This document shows positions 1 through 8,713 of a stretch of 64,000 nt of DNA, in pieces; within the stretch, counting starts at the first letter, position 1; each line of letters starts with the position of its first letter. Source of the DNA: Microvirga rosea (lineage in GTDB: Bacteria; Pseudomonadota; Alphaproteobacteria; Rhizobiales; Beijerinckiaceae); assembly GCF_020595095.1 (NCBI RefSeq), contig NZ_JAJDOP010000013.1, positions 1 to 64,000 of the forward strand, in the 5' to 3' direction. The notes beneath the pieces were generated by a model. It did no database searches, was not told where the DNA came from, and worked only from the letters and a program-made list of their open reading frames with translations. The translations under genes were made by a program, and so were the position numbers.

Positions 1-126
1 ATCTGGGCGGTGGAAGACGCAGCCGCCAACGTGACGCATCTTTACGCCAATGCCGGCAACTTCACGACCCATGTGGATCTCGTCGGCACCAAGCTCGCGC
101 TCGCCGCAACCGACTTCATCCTGTAA
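1..126 (+). CDS. C-terminal fragment of an RTX-like, type I-secreted protein
   Basis: The open frame runs from the first base to a TAA at 124-126, so only the last 41 residues are visible and the start lies outside the window. The tail reads ...LYANAGNFTTHVDLVGTKL... and ends in TDFIL. This resembles the end of serralysin- and RTX-type calcium-binding proteins, which typically close with a 'GN..A.F.I.L.G...L...DFIL' beta-strand that serves as the type I secretion signal. Substrate and activity cannot be told. A perfect hairpin follows the stop. The assignment rests on one short motif; any beta-rich secreted protein ending in a hydrophobic DFIL could look similar. Confidence 0.5.
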   Translation: MWAVEDAAANVTHLYANAGNFTTHVDLVGTKLALAATDFIL

Positions 127-136
127 GACGCCGCAG

Positions 137-176
137 GATCGTTCAGGCTCGGCAACTTGCGTGAGCCTGAACGATC
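137..176 (+). terminator. Perfect 14-bp inverted repeat after the RTX-like gene
   Basis: GATCGTTCAGGCTC (137-150) and its exact reverse complement (163-176) flank a 12-base loop, starting 10 bases after the stop codon. There is no T-run, so it is either a Rho-assisted transcript-end structure or a 3' stabiliser. The rest of 177-393 shows no convincing gene. Confidence 0.7.
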
Positions 177-393
177 TCGGCTGCCGAAAGCCCTCGTCAA
201 TGCGGAGCTTATGCGACTTCCGCAAATGGCTCGCCTGCGAATTCCGGGCGGGAACCGCGAGAGCTTGGCACGACAAATGTCGCTCCTGCTCCGTCCCCAC
301 GTGAGGCTTCATGGCCCGGCAGGTGAGCGGCGTTTTCGAAACAAAGGACGATTCGGCGCGTTCGCCCTGTCCATATCCAGCAGGAGAACGTTG

Positions 394-1122
394 ATGTCCC
401 GCCGTCTCGTCGTTGCCGGTCTCATGACCGTCGTCAGCCTTCCGGTGCTTGCCCAAGGCGTGCAGCAGAACCAGTCGATTCCCTTTTCGGTCGCACCGCA
501 AAACACCGAATCGCAGAGCAATCCCAGCCTTGGACAGAATGCGCAACAGCGCCAGCAGCGGGTTCAGCAGGGCGGCGCGCCACAGGATACGCAGACGCAG
601 AACCGTCAAGGTCAGGCCAGCGCTCCCGCGCAGATGGGACAGCAGCAATCCCAAGCCGACCACCAGTACATTCAGCAGACATTGGCGGCCGGTACCGTTG
701 CGCTACAGGCTTCAAACTTTGCCGTATCGAAGGCCGAGAACCCACGCGTAAAACAGTTCGCGACCTTCGAGGTGGCGGAGCAGAATACGCTGTCCGAAGT
801 TCTGCATTCCATGGCCGATCCTGCGGCGACAGCCTCCACGACTCAAGGGGCACAGCAGGCGGCCTCCACCGCGCCGGACCTTTCGCAGAATGATGCAGCC
901 GTCATGGAGCGCATGTCGAAAGCCCAGGCGGGAGCGGCTTTCGACAAGGATTATGTGACCATGCAGTTGAAGGGGCACCAGGATCTTCTCGCGATCCAGG
1001 AGCGCTATCTGCAGGAAAATTCCGGTAACCGCGAACTGACGAACGTCGCCAAGCTCGCACGCGGCCAGATCAAGGAACACATCGCCTTGCTGCAGGATAT
1101 GCAGAAGGAGCTTGGCCGCTGA
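394..1122 (+). CDS. DUF4142 family exported protein
   Basis: A 242-residue protein. The ATG at 394 is chosen because AGGAG sits at 382-386 and the protein then begins with a Sec-type signal (MSRRLVVAGLMTVVSLPVLA, cleavage likely after VLAQ); the longer upstream reading has no ribosome site. Residues about 25-90 are a Gln-rich, low-complexity linker. From about residue 92 to the end there is a ferritin-like helical DUF4142 domain (IQQTLAAGTVALQASNFAV..., ...FDKDYVTMQLKGHQDLL..., ending IALLQDMQKEL). DUF4142 proteins are periplasmic or outer-membrane-associated helical bundles of unknown biochemical role, often stress-linked in rhizobia. It stands alone; the next gene has its own promoter. Confidence 0.85.
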   Translation: MSRRLVVAGLMTVVSLPVLAQGVQQNQSIPFSVAPQNTESQSNPSLGQNAQQRQQRVQQGGAPQDTQTQNRQGQASAPAQMGQQQSQADHQYIQQTLAAGTVALQASNFAVSKAENPRVKQFATFEVAEQNTLSEVLHSMADPAATASTTQGAQQAASTAPDLSQNDAAVMERMSKAQAGAAFDKDYVTMQLKGHQDLLAIQERYLQENSGNRELTNVAKLARGQIKEHIALLQDMQKELGR

Positions 1123-1144
1123 TCCAATTGCCGCGCATCAGGTC

Positions 1145-1170
1145 GGAACCCGCCTTCCCGGAGGGGCGTT
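1145..1170 (+). promoter_or_regulatory. Sigma-EcfG (general stress) promoter
   Basis: GGAAC at 1145-1149, a 17-base spacer, then CGTT at 1167-1170 match the EcfG consensus GGAAC-N16/17-CGTT exactly. The expected transcript would start near 1177, giving a leader of about 50 bases before the ATG at 1226. A GC-rich hairpin (about 1184-1202) lies inside that leader. Confidence 0.75.
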
Positions 1171-1225
1171 GGCCCCAATGAGAGGCGGGCTTTCCGCCCG
1201 TCAACACCCAGAAGAGGAGCATTCC

Positions 1226-1843
1226 ATGGCGCAGGACAAGCGCGGCCGCCCTCCCGAACCCGATGTGGACGAGGTTCTCAACGAACTGCAAGCCGAAGAA
1301 GGGGGACAGGATTTCGTGGCAGGCCCGACCCAACGCAACGATGTGGGCGACACCAAGCGCGCTGCTGCGAAAGCCACGGGCATCATGGGCGCATCCAAGA
1401 AGCTCGATCCTGATCTCGATATCAATCACGTGGACGATGGCCGGGTGAAAAGCGGCTCCAGCGCCGGCATTCACAGCTTTGGCGAAGTTCCACCGGAACG
1501 CGGCGCCGAAGATGCCGGCCTCACCCTCTCCAACGCCGAAATCGCCGAGGGTGTGCCGACAACGGCTCTCAAGAGTCCGGCCGCCGCTCCGGCGCGCACG
1601 GAGACCGCAACGGAGTCACCGCAACCCATCACGCCCGATTCGGGACGCCAGCGCGTACCGGCGCCGGGAAACGCGGTGTCGGCTCCGAAAGGGACCTTCG
1701 TCCGTGGTCATCCGACGGCTTCTCAGTCCGGCGGCCGCTCGCAATCCTCGACAGGCGACGAAAAGCCACCCAAACGTTCCGCCAGAGGCGACGGTCCTCA
1801 GACAAGCCGGCCTCTCTCCAAGGGCGGCAGCGAGGAACGCTAA
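1226..1843 (+). CDS. Disordered hydrophilic protein, probable stress-response gene
   Basis: A 205-residue protein with no recognised domain. The start at 1226 is supported by GAGGAG at 1214-1219. The sequence is charged and rich in Pro, Ala, Ser, Thr and Gly, with no membrane segment or signal peptide. Residues 1-100 carry acidic, moderately complex sequence (EPDVDEVLNELQAEEGG, LDPDLDINHVDDG); the C-terminal half is low-complexity and looks intrinsically disordered. The EcfG promoter directly upstream points to induction during stationary phase or stress. An anhydrobiosis- or hydrophilin-like role is possible but is only inference. Transcription ends at a strong terminator at 1861. Confidence 0.7.
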   Translation: MAQDKRGRPPEPDVDEVLNELQAEEGGQDFVAGPTQRNDVGDTKRAAAKATGIMGASKKLDPDLDINHVDDGRVKSGSSAGIHSFGEVPPERGAEDAGLTLSNAEIAEGVPTTALKSPAAAPARTETATESPQPITPDSGRQRVPAPGNAVSAPKGTFVRGHPTASQSGGRSQSSTGDEKPPKRSARGDGPQTSRPLSKGGSEER

Positions 1844-1860
1844 AAACCGGTGCTTCCAGA

Positions 1861-1887
1861 TCCCTCCCCGCCGGGGAGGGATTTTTT
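1861..1887 (+). terminator. Rho-independent terminator
   Basis: TCCCTCCCC (1861-1869), loop GCC, perfect complement GGGGAGGGA (1873-1881), then six T (1882-1887). It lies 18 bases after the stop of the disordered-protein gene. Confidence 0.9.
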
Positions 1888-2066
1888 ATGCGCAGCCTAC
1901 CGGGAGAACACTGCAGGCCAAGGTATCGACAATCGGCGAAATTGGCTGAAATTTCGAGCGGGCCTGCCGTTTTGTAAGGTTCTTTCCCATACGTAAGACA
2001 GGGTGACAGAGCGTTTCCTCGGGCCTATGGATGGACGGCAAATCATCCAAGCCTTGAGGAAACCCC

Positions 2067-3158
2067 ATGGATAGAAGAACAGTGCTCAAAGGAGCCGGAT
2101 TGGCAGCAGCGGCGGCGGGCGTCGCGTCACCGGCGATCGCCCAGGCCCAGCCGGAGATTCGCTGGCGCATGGCCTCAAGCTATCCGAAGAGCCTCGATAC
2201 TCTCTATGGTGCCGGCGCCCAGATCGCCAAGCGCGTCGCGGAAGCCACGGACAACAAATTCCAAATCCAATCCTTCGCGGCCGGTGAGTTGGTGAGTGGC
2301 CTGCAGGTGCTCGACAGCGTGCAGAACGGCACCATCGAGTGCGGATACACGCTCTCGAGCTTCTACATCGGCAAGGATCCGACATTCCAGTTCGAGACAT
2401 CGATGCCGTGGGGGATGAACGTCCGCCATCACAATGCCTGGATGGCATATGGCGGCGGCCTGCAGCTCGTGCGGGAGTTCATGAAGGATTACAACGTCAT
2501 GCCCTTCCCGGCTGGCCAGACCGGCGCCCAGATGGGCGGCTGGTTCCGCAGCGAGATCAAATCCGCCCAAGATCTGAGCGGCCTGAAAATGCGGATCGCC
2601 GGAATGGGCGGGCAGATCATGTCGCGCCTCGGCGTCGTTCCGCAAGTGCTTGCCGCCGGCGACATCTATCCGGCCCTTGAACGGGGCACTCTCGATGCGG
2701 TGGAGTTCTCCGGCCCTTACGACGATGAGAAGCTCGGCTTCGTGAAGGTCGCCAAGTACTACTATTACCCCGGCTTCTGGGAAGGCTCGGCGCAGCCCTC
2801 GCTCTATGTCAATCTCGACAAGTGGAACGGCCTCCCGGCTTCCTACAAGGCCATTCTCGAAGCAGCCTGCGCGGAAGCCAATGCGCAATGCGTGATGAAG
2901 TACGATGCGGAAAACGCGGAGGCCGTTCGCCGTCTGGTCGCGCAAGGGGCACAGCTGCGCGCGTTCCCGAAGGATATTCTCGATGCAAGCTTCCGGGAGG
3001 CCTACAAGTTCTACAACGAGATTGCGGCCTCGAACCCGAAGTTCAAGAAGATCTACGACTCCTGGAACGCCTTCCGTGAGAAGGAATACACCTGGTTCCG
3101 CATCGCCGAGCTGCCTTTCGACTACTATGTCTACACGCAGCAGGGTCAACCGCGCTGA
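2067..3158 (+). CDS. TRAP transporter solute-binding protein (DctP family), Tat-exported
   Basis: A 363-residue periplasmic binding protein. The N-terminus has a twin-arginine signal (MDRRTVLKGAG, then an Ala-rich core ending SPAIAQA), typical of the TRAP subfamily that includes TakP-like keto-acid binders. The mature part starts RWRMASSYPKSLDTLYGA and has the family's central signatures (GLKMRIAGMGGQIMSRLGVVP around residue 175-195, then AVEFSGPYDD, a likely metal or carboxylate-binding segment). GAGGA at 2056-2060 supports the start. TRAP systems need DctQ and DctM membrane subunits, and none is adjacent, so the partner must be elsewhere. A 7-bp inverted repeat (CGAAATT-N6-AATTTCG, 1937-1956) upstream could be an operator. 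Confidence 0.88.
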   Translation: MDRRTVLKGAGLAAAAAGVASPAIAQAQPEIRWRMASSYPKSLDTLYGAGAQIAKRVAEATDNKFQIQSFAAGELVSGLQVLDSVQNGTIECGYTLSSFYIGKDPTFQFETSMPWGMNVRHHNAWMAYGGGLQLVREFMKDYNVMPFPAGQTGAQMGGWFRSEIKSAQDLSGLKMRIAGMGGQIMSRLGVVPQVLAAGDIYPALERGTLDAVEFSGPYDDEKLGFVKVAKYYYYPGFWEGSAQPSLYVNLDKWNGLPASYKAILEAACAEANAQCVMKYDAENAEAVRRLVAQGAQLRAFPKDILDASFREAYKFYNEIAASNPKFKKIYDSWNAFREKEYTWFRIAELPFDYYVYTQQGQPR

Positions 3159-3236
3159 CGATTTCAAGGGATCGGATCAACAGCTCGGGCGTTGTCTTGT
3201 GGAACAGAGAAACGATGCTTGAGCGGGAGATCTCCC

Positions 3237-3401
3237 ATGAACGACAAGTCGAAGGCCCACGGGTCGGACCAGAACAAGAGTGAGGGCGAGGACAAGAAGC
3301 TGCCCGAGAACTCGAAAGAGAACCTCGACGACAAGCTCGATCACGGCGTGGAAGAAACATTTCCGGCCAGCGATCCGGTTTCCGTCAAGATTACGAAATA
3401 G
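3237..3401 (+). CDS. Small acidic conserved protein (VEETFPASDPVSV motif)
   Basis: A 54-residue, highly charged protein with start at 3237 and GGGAGA at 3225-3230 as ribosome site. It consists of a Lys/Asp/Glu-rich N-terminal part and the C-terminal motif VEETFPASDPVSV, which recurs at the end of small hypothetical proteins across Hyphomicrobiales, often near stress genes. There is no membrane segment. The function is unknown. It is followed by a terminator shared with the convergent EamA gene. Confidence 0.7.
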   Translation: MNDKSKAHGSDQNKSEGEDKKLPENSKENLDDKLDHGVEETFPASDPVSVKITK

Positions 3402-3420
3402 GTTGCGCTTTTCCAGACGA

Positions 3421-3453
3421 AGCCTCAGGCGCACCCGCGTCTGGGGCTTTTTG
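3421..3453 (+). terminator. Terminator between convergent genes
   Basis: AAGCCTCAGGCG (3421-3432) pairs with CGTCTGGGGCTT (3439-3450), with two G-T wobbles, around a 6-base loop, followed by TTT. It is directed at the small-protein gene; on the other strand the A-rich flank could also serve the EamA gene. Confidence 0.75.
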
Positions 3454-3457
3454 CTCG

Positions 3458-4342
3458 TCAGCTCCGACTCGCGATCGCGACGCCGAAAGCCGCGAGCCCC
3501 ATGCCGACGATTTGAACGAGGCTCAAGGTCTCGCCGAACAGGGCGAAGGCCATGAGCGCGGCAACGGGCGGCACCAGATAAAGCAGGGTGGCGACGCCCA
3601 CCACCGCACCGCGGCGGATGAGATAGAGCAACAGGCCGATGGCGCCGATGGAAAGGCCGAGCACGGCCCAGGCCAGCGCTCCGATGAGGGGCAGCGTCCA
3701 GTCCATCCGGCCCTCTTCGGTGAGCAGCACCATCGGGATGGTGACCAGGGACGCCCCGACATACTGGATGGCGGCGTTCACGCGCAGATCGAGCTTCCCG
3801 CCGGTTCGCTTCTGCCAAATGGTGCCGCAGGTGATCGACACCATCGCCAGAAGGCCGACCAGGAGGGCCAGCACCGGCACTCCGCCGTCTCCCAGCTTCG
3901 GCAGGACGACCAAAGCGGCGCCCAGGAAGCCGACGCCGATCCCGAGCCAGCCTCGGGACGATACGCGCTCTCCGAGCAGGGGCTTCGACAGGACGGCCGT
4001 CGCCAAGGGCTGGAGCCCGGCGATCAGAGCCATGATTCCCGCCGGCAGCCCGTCCTTCACGGCCCAGAACACGCCTCCGAGATAGAAGCCATGCAGCAGC
4101 ATTCCGGCGATCAGGCTGTTTCTCCAGTCCCGCGGGCTCCGGGGCCAGGGGGCGCGGGCGATGGCGATCACGCCCAACAGGACGGCGAGGGCCAGGAGAT
4201 AGCGCACGAGCAGAAAAGTGAGCGGCTCCGCATGCGGCGCGATGATGCGCGCAACGATGAAGCCGGTTGCCCAGATCACCACGAAAACAGGCGGCGCCAT
4301 GCGCGCCATGAGAGTGTCGAAAGACATGAGAGAATCGTTCAA
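3458..4342 (-). CDS. EamA-family (drug/metabolite superfamily) transporter
   Basis: A 294-residue inner-membrane protein with about ten hydrophobic segments arranged as two EamA repeats (residues about 15-145 and 155-290). Conserved landmarks include FVVIWATGFIVARIIAPHAEPLTF in helix 1-2, the glycine-rich GLQPLATAVLSKPLLGERVS after the first repeat, and PPVAALMAFALFGETLSLVQIVGM in the second. These carriers export small metabolites or amino acids; the substrate cannot be predicted. The start may be 4342 or the internal Met at 4327. It is divergent from the YihY gene. Confidence 0.88.
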   Translation of the reverse strand: MNDSLMSFDTLMARMAPPVFVVIWATGFIVARIIAPHAEPLTFLLVRYLLALAVLLGVIAIARAPWPRSPRDWRNSLIAGMLLHGFYLGGVFWAVKDGLPAGIMALIAGLQPLATAVLSKPLLGERVSSRGWLGIGVGFLGAALVVLPKLGDGGVPVLALLVGLLAMVSITCGTIWQKRTGGKLDLRVNAAIQYVGASLVTIPMVLLTEEGRMDWTLPLIGALAWAVLGLSIGAIGLLLYLIRRGAVVGVATLLYLVPPVAALMAFALFGETLSLVQIVGMGLAAFGVAIASRS

Positions 4343-4482
4343 TAGCGGGGAAGATCGGCTGTCCGCCGACAGCGGCGACAGAATTTCTCCACTCTAGAGA
4401 CAGCTCTTTCCAACGCCAAGCCTCCGCTTGGGAAAGATTGACCTATCGATTCCGAACCAAAGCATTCTAAGTTCCCTGTCCT

Positions 4483-5397
4483 GTGTCCATCGCCCTGGGG
4501 TCCTGTTTGAATCGCCTGCGTTTGTATTTCGAAGTCCTCGCAATCGCGGCCAATCGCTTTCTGCTGCATGACGGCTGGGCGATCGCGAGTCATATCGCCC
4601 TATCGGTCCTGACGTCGATGTTTCCTTTTCTGATCCTGCTGACGGCCCTGGCCGGACTTTTCGGAACCGGGACCCTGGCCGACGAGGCGGCGACCATCAT
4701 CCTGGAGGCATGGCCCCGGGAAATCGCAGAGCCCATCGCCGGCGAGATCCATAATATCCTCACCGGGCGACGCAGCGACGTCCTGACCCTCGGCCTCGTC
4801 CTGGCCCTTTATTTCGCCTCGAGCGGCGTCGAGGGCCTGCGGGTCGGCCTCAACCGCGCCTATGGAATTCGCGAAACGCGGGCCTGGTGGCTGACGCGTC
4901 TCGAATCCCTGGCCTTTGTCATGGGGGGCGCCCTGGTCATGCTCGCCCTGGCCCTGCTGGTGGTGCTTGGCCCGTTCGTCTGGCGTGGACTGCTTTATTG
5001 GGTTCCGGCTCTCCAACCCCTCGATACCCTGATCGGCCTCGTGCGGATCGGAACCGCCACCCTGATCATCGTCGCAGGGCTCATCGTCGCGCACAAACTC
5101 ATTCCCGCTGGGCGGCGCACGATCTTGTCCGTGCTTCCGGGCGTGGGGGTCACGCTGCTGCTGTGGCTGCTCGGCGGCCTCGGCTTCGGCTGGTATCTCG
5201 AGTTCTATCCGGGCGCCTATGCGTCAACCTATGGCGGCCTTTCGACCGCCATGGTGGCCCTCATCTTCCTTTATACCCTCGGCGCGATCTTTCTGTTCGG
5301 CGGCGAGCTGAACGGAACGATCCTCGCAGCAAAGCGCGGACGTCTTCACGAGATCCACAACTACGACCAAGTCGAGGATGTGGTGAAGCTCCCTTAA
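4483..5397 (+). CDS. YihY/BrkB-family inner-membrane protein
   Basis: A 304-residue protein beginning with GTG. It has the YihY/BrkB pattern: an amphipathic N-terminus, then HDGWAIASHIALSVLTSMFPFLILLTALAGL as first membrane helix, five further helices, and the family motif LNRAYGIRETRAWWLTRLESL near residue 125-145, plus FYPGAYASTYGGLSTAMVALIFLY near residue 250. The family was once called ribonuclease BN, but that was an error; it is an uncharacterised membrane protein, with some members proposed to act in transport or virulence. It ends at a hairpin shared with cpdB. Confidence 0.85.
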   Translation: MSIALGSCLNRLRLYFEVLAIAANRFLLHDGWAIASHIALSVLTSMFPFLILLTALAGLFGTGTLADEAATIILEAWPREIAEPIAGEIHNILTGRRSDVLTLGLVLALYFASSGVEGLRVGLNRAYGIRETRAWWLTRLESLAFVMGGALVMLALALLVVLGPFVWRGLLYWVPALQPLDTLIGLVRIGTATLIIVAGLIVAHKLIPAGRRTILSVLPGVGVTLLLWLLGGLGFGWYLEFYPGAYASTYGGLSTAMVALIFLYTLGAIFLFGGELNGTILAAKRGRLHEIHNYDQVEDVVKLP

Positions 5398-5416
5398 GCA
5401 GGACGGGCGCAAAGAA

Positions 5417-5441
5417 GGCGGCAAGGCCGTGCCTTGCCGCC
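5417..5441. terminator. Bidirectional terminator hairpin
   Basis: GGCGGCAAGGC (5417-5427), loop CGT, exact complement (5431-5441), placed between the convergent YihY and cpdB stops. Confidence 0.8.
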
Positions 5442-5463
5442 TCGTGGGGCCTTCGAGACGTCC

Positions 5464-7413
5464 TCAGCTCACGAGACGATACTTGATGAACCCCTCGGGC
5501 GCGTCACCGAGCTTTTCCACCTTGATGCCGGCCGGCTGATAGGCTGCCGCATTGGGACCCGTGGTGAAAACAACCGTTGCGTTGCCGGCCGGAGGAAGCA
5601 GGGACCAGGAGCCATTCGCCTTGGGGGCGATTTCCTTGCGGTCCATGATGTAGCGCATGATCGCATCCCGCGTGAGATCCGGCGCGTCGAGCACGATGGT
5701 GGTTCCATCGTTGCCCGGGAAGTTGCCGCCGCCGCCCGCCCGGTAGTTGTTCGTCGCGACGATGAAGACCTGATCATCTGCAACGGGCTTGCCGTTATAG
5801 GTCAGCTCCTTGATGCGGTGGGCACCAGGGTTGATCAGCTTGCCGTCATTGTCGTAGCGCGAGGCCTGGGTCGGATCGATCTTGTACTGCACCCCTGCGA
5901 TCACGTCGAAGTTGTAGGCCGGGAAAGCGGGGTTGATGAGGTCCTGTTCACCGCTCTTCGACGGATCGATCTGGTTGTAGATTCCGGCCGAGCGTTCCAG
6001 CCATTCCCGCACCTGCGCGCCCGTCACCTTCACGGCGCGGATCGTGTTCGGATAGATGTAGATATCGGCCATGTCCTTGATGGCCAGCGGTCCGGGTTTA
6101 ATGTCCGTGTAGTAATTGGGCCCCCCGCGTCCACCCGCCTTGAATGGCGCGGCGGCGGAGAGCAGCGGAAGATCCTTGTGGGCCGTCGTCTTGAGCAGAT
6201 CGGCCACATACCAGGCTTGAGCCTCGGCAACGATCTTGACCGAGGCATCGTCCGCAACGAGCGAATAGTAGGAATGGATCGGGACGCTTGTGGTGCCGAC
6301 CGCCTCGCGGACATATTTCAGCGTTCCCTCGTGATCGGCCTTCACGGCGGCGACCACAAGGGCGTCGCTCTCCACCTTCGCCACGACCTTGCGGTCGACG
6401 CGATCGTAGATCGGCCGGAGTTCGGTCCGGAAGCCCGCCACCTTCCAGGTGTTTCCGTCCTTCGCCAGCTCCAGGTCGATCACGCCAAGATGGCTGCCCC
6501 AGAAGCCGGCCATGACCGCCGGCTTCCCGTGCAGCGTTCCCGCCTTCACGTCGACGCCCGGAATGTTGTTGAATTCCTTGCCACCCGGGAAGGTGAAATG
6601 CTGGTGGCCGGTGAGGATCACGTCGATCCCATCGACTTTTGCCAGATGCAGGGCCGCATTCTCTTCGCCGCCTTTGCGCTCGCCGCCGGCAATGCCCGAA
6701 TGGCAAAGGGCGACCACGATGTCGGCTCCCGCCTTCTTGATGTCCGGGACATATTTTTGCGCCGCATCGACGATATCGATCGTCGTCGCCTTCCCGTCGA
6801 GATTGGCCTTGTCCCACTGCACGATCTGCGGCGGAACGAAGCCGATGACGCCGATCTTCAGATTCTGCTTGGCCCCCGCCTCGTCGACGAATTCCCGGTC
6901 GAGAATGAGCCAGGGCTTGCGCAGGGTTTCGCCGTTCGCCTTGATGACGTTCGCACAGACGAGAGGGAATTTCGCCTCGCCCAGTGAATTCTCCAGGAAT
7001 TCCAGCCCATAGTTGAACTCGTGATTGCCGAGGGTGCCGCAATCATAGTTCAGGGTGTTCATGGCGGCGACCATGGGATGCACGTCGCCCTTTTTCATGC
7101 CGCGCCGATAGGCGACATAATCACCAAGCGGGGAGCCCTGGATGAGATCGCCGTTGTCGAACAGAAGGCTGTTCTTCGCCTCGCCCCGGGCGGCTTTGAC
7201 GATCGTGGCCGTGCGCGCGAGTCCGACGGTGTCGTCCGCCGCATCGCGATAATAGTCGTAAGGCATGATGTTCACATGGAGATCGGTGGTCTCCATGATG
7301 CGCACCTTCACCGTCGGTTCGGCGCCGAAGCTCGCCTGGGGCAGAGCCGCGACGGCCACGGCGGCAACGCCGGTTTGCAGGACACGGCGGCGGGTGATCG
7401 GGGACGAGGTCAT
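5464..7413 (-). CDS. cpdB: 2',3'-cyclic-nucleotide 2'-phosphodiesterase/3'-nucleotidase
   Basis: A 649-residue periplasmic metallophosphoesterase that hydrolyses 2',3'-cyclic nucleotides and 3'-nucleotides for phosphate and nucleoside salvage. It starts with a Tat signal (SPITRRRVLQTGVAAVAVAALP). The metallophosphoesterase domain (residues about 35-330) shows the metal motifs METTDLHVNIMPYDYY, LFDNGDLIQGSPLGDY, GNHEFNYG, VALCHSGIAGGE and LTGHQHFTFPG. The 5'-nucleotidase C-terminal domain follows (about 380-600), with substrate-stacking segments such as NNYRAGGGGNFPG. Length matches E. coli CpdB (647), which uses a Sec signal, so Tat targeting differs. It lies downstream of the trans-sulfuration gene on the same strand. 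Confidence 0.95.
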   Translation of the reverse strand: MTSSPITRRRVLQTGVAAVAVAALPQASFGAEPTVKVRIMETTDLHVNIMPYDYYRDAADDTVGLARTATIVKAARGEAKNSLLFDNGDLIQGSPLGDYVAYRRGMKKGDVHPMVAAMNTLNYDCGTLGNHEFNYGLEFLENSLGEAKFPLVCANVIKANGETLRKPWLILDREFVDEAGAKQNLKIGVIGFVPPQIVQWDKANLDGKATTIDIVDAAQKYVPDIKKAGADIVVALCHSGIAGGERKGGEENAALHLAKVDGIDVILTGHQHFTFPGGKEFNNIPGVDVKAGTLHGKPAVMAGFWGSHLGVIDLELAKDGNTWKVAGFRTELRPIYDRVDRKVVAKVESDALVVAAVKADHEGTLKYVREAVGTTSVPIHSYYSLVADDASVKIVAEAQAWYVADLLKTTAHKDLPLLSAAAPFKAGGRGGPNYYTDIKPGPLAIKDMADIYIYPNTIRAVKVTGAQVREWLERSAGIYNQIDPSKSGEQDLINPAFPAYNFDVIAGVQYKIDPTQASRYDNDGKLINPGAHRIKELTYNGKPVADDQVFIVATNNYRAGGGGNFPGNDGTTIVLDAPDLTRDAIMRYIMDRKEIAPKANGSWSLLPPAGNATVVFTTGPNAAAYQPAGIKVEKLGDAPEGFIKYRLVS

Positions 7414-7488
7414 ATTTTGTTTCTCTCGGAAAGCATTTCTTGAGCCGAGGAGAACACAAGTTTCATGACAAGATCAACACGGATGCGA

Positions 7489-8643
7489 TCAGGCTGCCCG
7501 CAATGCCTCGTCGAGATCCGTAAAGAGGTCGTTGACGTCCTCGATCCCGCTGGAAAGCCGGAGCAGATCCGGAGGGCAAGGCGTTCCGGGCCCCTCGATG
7601 GAGGCGCGATGCTCGATGAGGCTCTCGACGCCCCCCAGCGAGGTCGCCCGTTTCCAGAGTCCGACGCGGGCGGCCGCCCGAATGGCGGCGGCCTCGCCCC
7701 CGATCAGCTGGATCGACAGCATATAGCCGAAGCCTCCCTCCATCTGCCGGGCTGCGATGTCATGGCCCGGGTGCTGCGGCAGCCCCGGATAGAGCACCCG
7801 TGCGATCATGGGATGCTCGCTGAAACGCTCGGCAAGGGTCATGGCGCTTTTCGCCTGGGCCGCGGTGCGCAGGTGCAAGGTCCGCATTCCCCTCATGAGA
7901 AGATAGGCCTCGAACGGTCCGAGGATGGCCCCTTGCATCTTCCGGATGGACACGATCCGGCTCCAGAAGGCATCGGCCTTCGCGCCGGCGAGAGCGCCGG
8001 CCACGACGTCGGAATGCCCGTTCAGAACTTTGGTCGCGGCATGCATGACGATGTCCGCTCCCAGTGCCAGCGGCCGAGTATGGATGGGAGACGCCGTCGT
8101 CGAGTCGACCGCGAGGCGCGCGCCCGCCGCATGGGCAATCTCGGCGGCTGAGGCGATATCGGTGATTGTCCAGAGCGGGTTCGAGGGCGTTTCGATCCAG
8201 AGCAGTTTCGTCCGGTCGGGAATGACGGCCCGGCGCAGGGCATCGAGATCGTCCGTCTCGACGAAATCGACCTTGAGGCCCCAGCGCGTCGCCTCCGTCA
8301 TGAGCCAGCTGCGCAGCGCCCAGTACATGACCTTGGACGCCACCACGTGGTCGCCGGGATCCAGCGCCTGGAAGACCGTCGTGGCCGCCGCCATCCCGGA
8401 GGAAAACAGAAGGGCCCCGGCATCGGCCTCCTCCAGCATCGCCAGCACGCCCTCCGCCTCCCGGATCGTGGCGTTGTCCGGGCGGCCATAGACGAAACCC
8501 GACGAGTAGCCGTTGTCCTCGTCACGAATATAGGTGGTCGCCACATGGATCGGAGGCACAACCGCCCGTGTGATCGGATCCACGTGCCCCATGGCCTGCG
8601 CCGTGAGGGAGCGCTTGGACCAGAGCGGATGCGATGACGACAT
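7489..8643 (-). CDS. PLP-dependent trans-sulfuration enzyme (cystathionine gamma-synthase/lyase family)
   Basis: A 384-residue fold-type I PLP enzyme acting on cysteine/homocysteine/cystathionine-type substrates. I take the ATG at 8643 (MSSSHPLWSK) because GGAGG precedes it; a longer in-frame start at 8685 lacks a site. The family signature is clear: SSGMAAATTVFQAL (cofactor phosphate), WIETPSNPLW, LAVDSTTASP with the PLP-pairing Asp, and MHAATKVLNGHSDVVAG with the Schiff-base Lys at residue 205. The C-terminus carries the SLGGVESLIEHRAS motif. Which reaction it catalyses (synthase, beta-lyase or gamma-lyase) cannot be settled. It is divergent from tspO. Confidence 0.88.
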   Translation of the reverse strand: MSSSHPLWSKRSLTAQAMGHVDPITRAVVPPIHVATTYIRDEDNGYSSGFVYGRPDNATIREAEGVLAMLEEADAGALLFSSGMAAATTVFQALDPGDHVVASKVMYWALRSWLMTEATRWGLKVDFVETDDLDALRRAVIPDRTKLLWIETPSNPLWTITDIASAAEIAHAAGARLAVDSTTASPIHTRPLALGADIVMHAATKVLNGHSDVVAGALAGAKADAFWSRIVSIRKMQGAILGPFEAYLLMRGMRTLHLRTAAQAKSAMTLAERFSEHPMIARVLYPGLPQHPGHDIAARQMEGGFGYMLSIQLIGGEAAAIRAAARVGLWKRATSLGGVESLIEHRASIEGPGTPCPPDLLRLSSGIEDVNDLFTDLDEALRAA

Positions 8644-8713
8644 GGGAACCTCCAGACAGCTTGACGGTTGCCGAAACGGCAGCATTCATGCCTTTACAGG
8701 GAATCCCTCCGTC

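Noticed and set aside
2175..3167. Long minus-strand open frame opposite the TRAP binding protein
   Set aside because: It mirrors a well-supported plus-strand gene, has no recognisable motif, and is an artefact of high G+C content in the third codon position.
5434..6987. 517-residue plus-strand open frame opposite cpdB
   Set aside because: Antisense of cpdB, which has a Tat signal and complete metal motifs; the plus-strand translation is Arg/Val/His-rich without family features.
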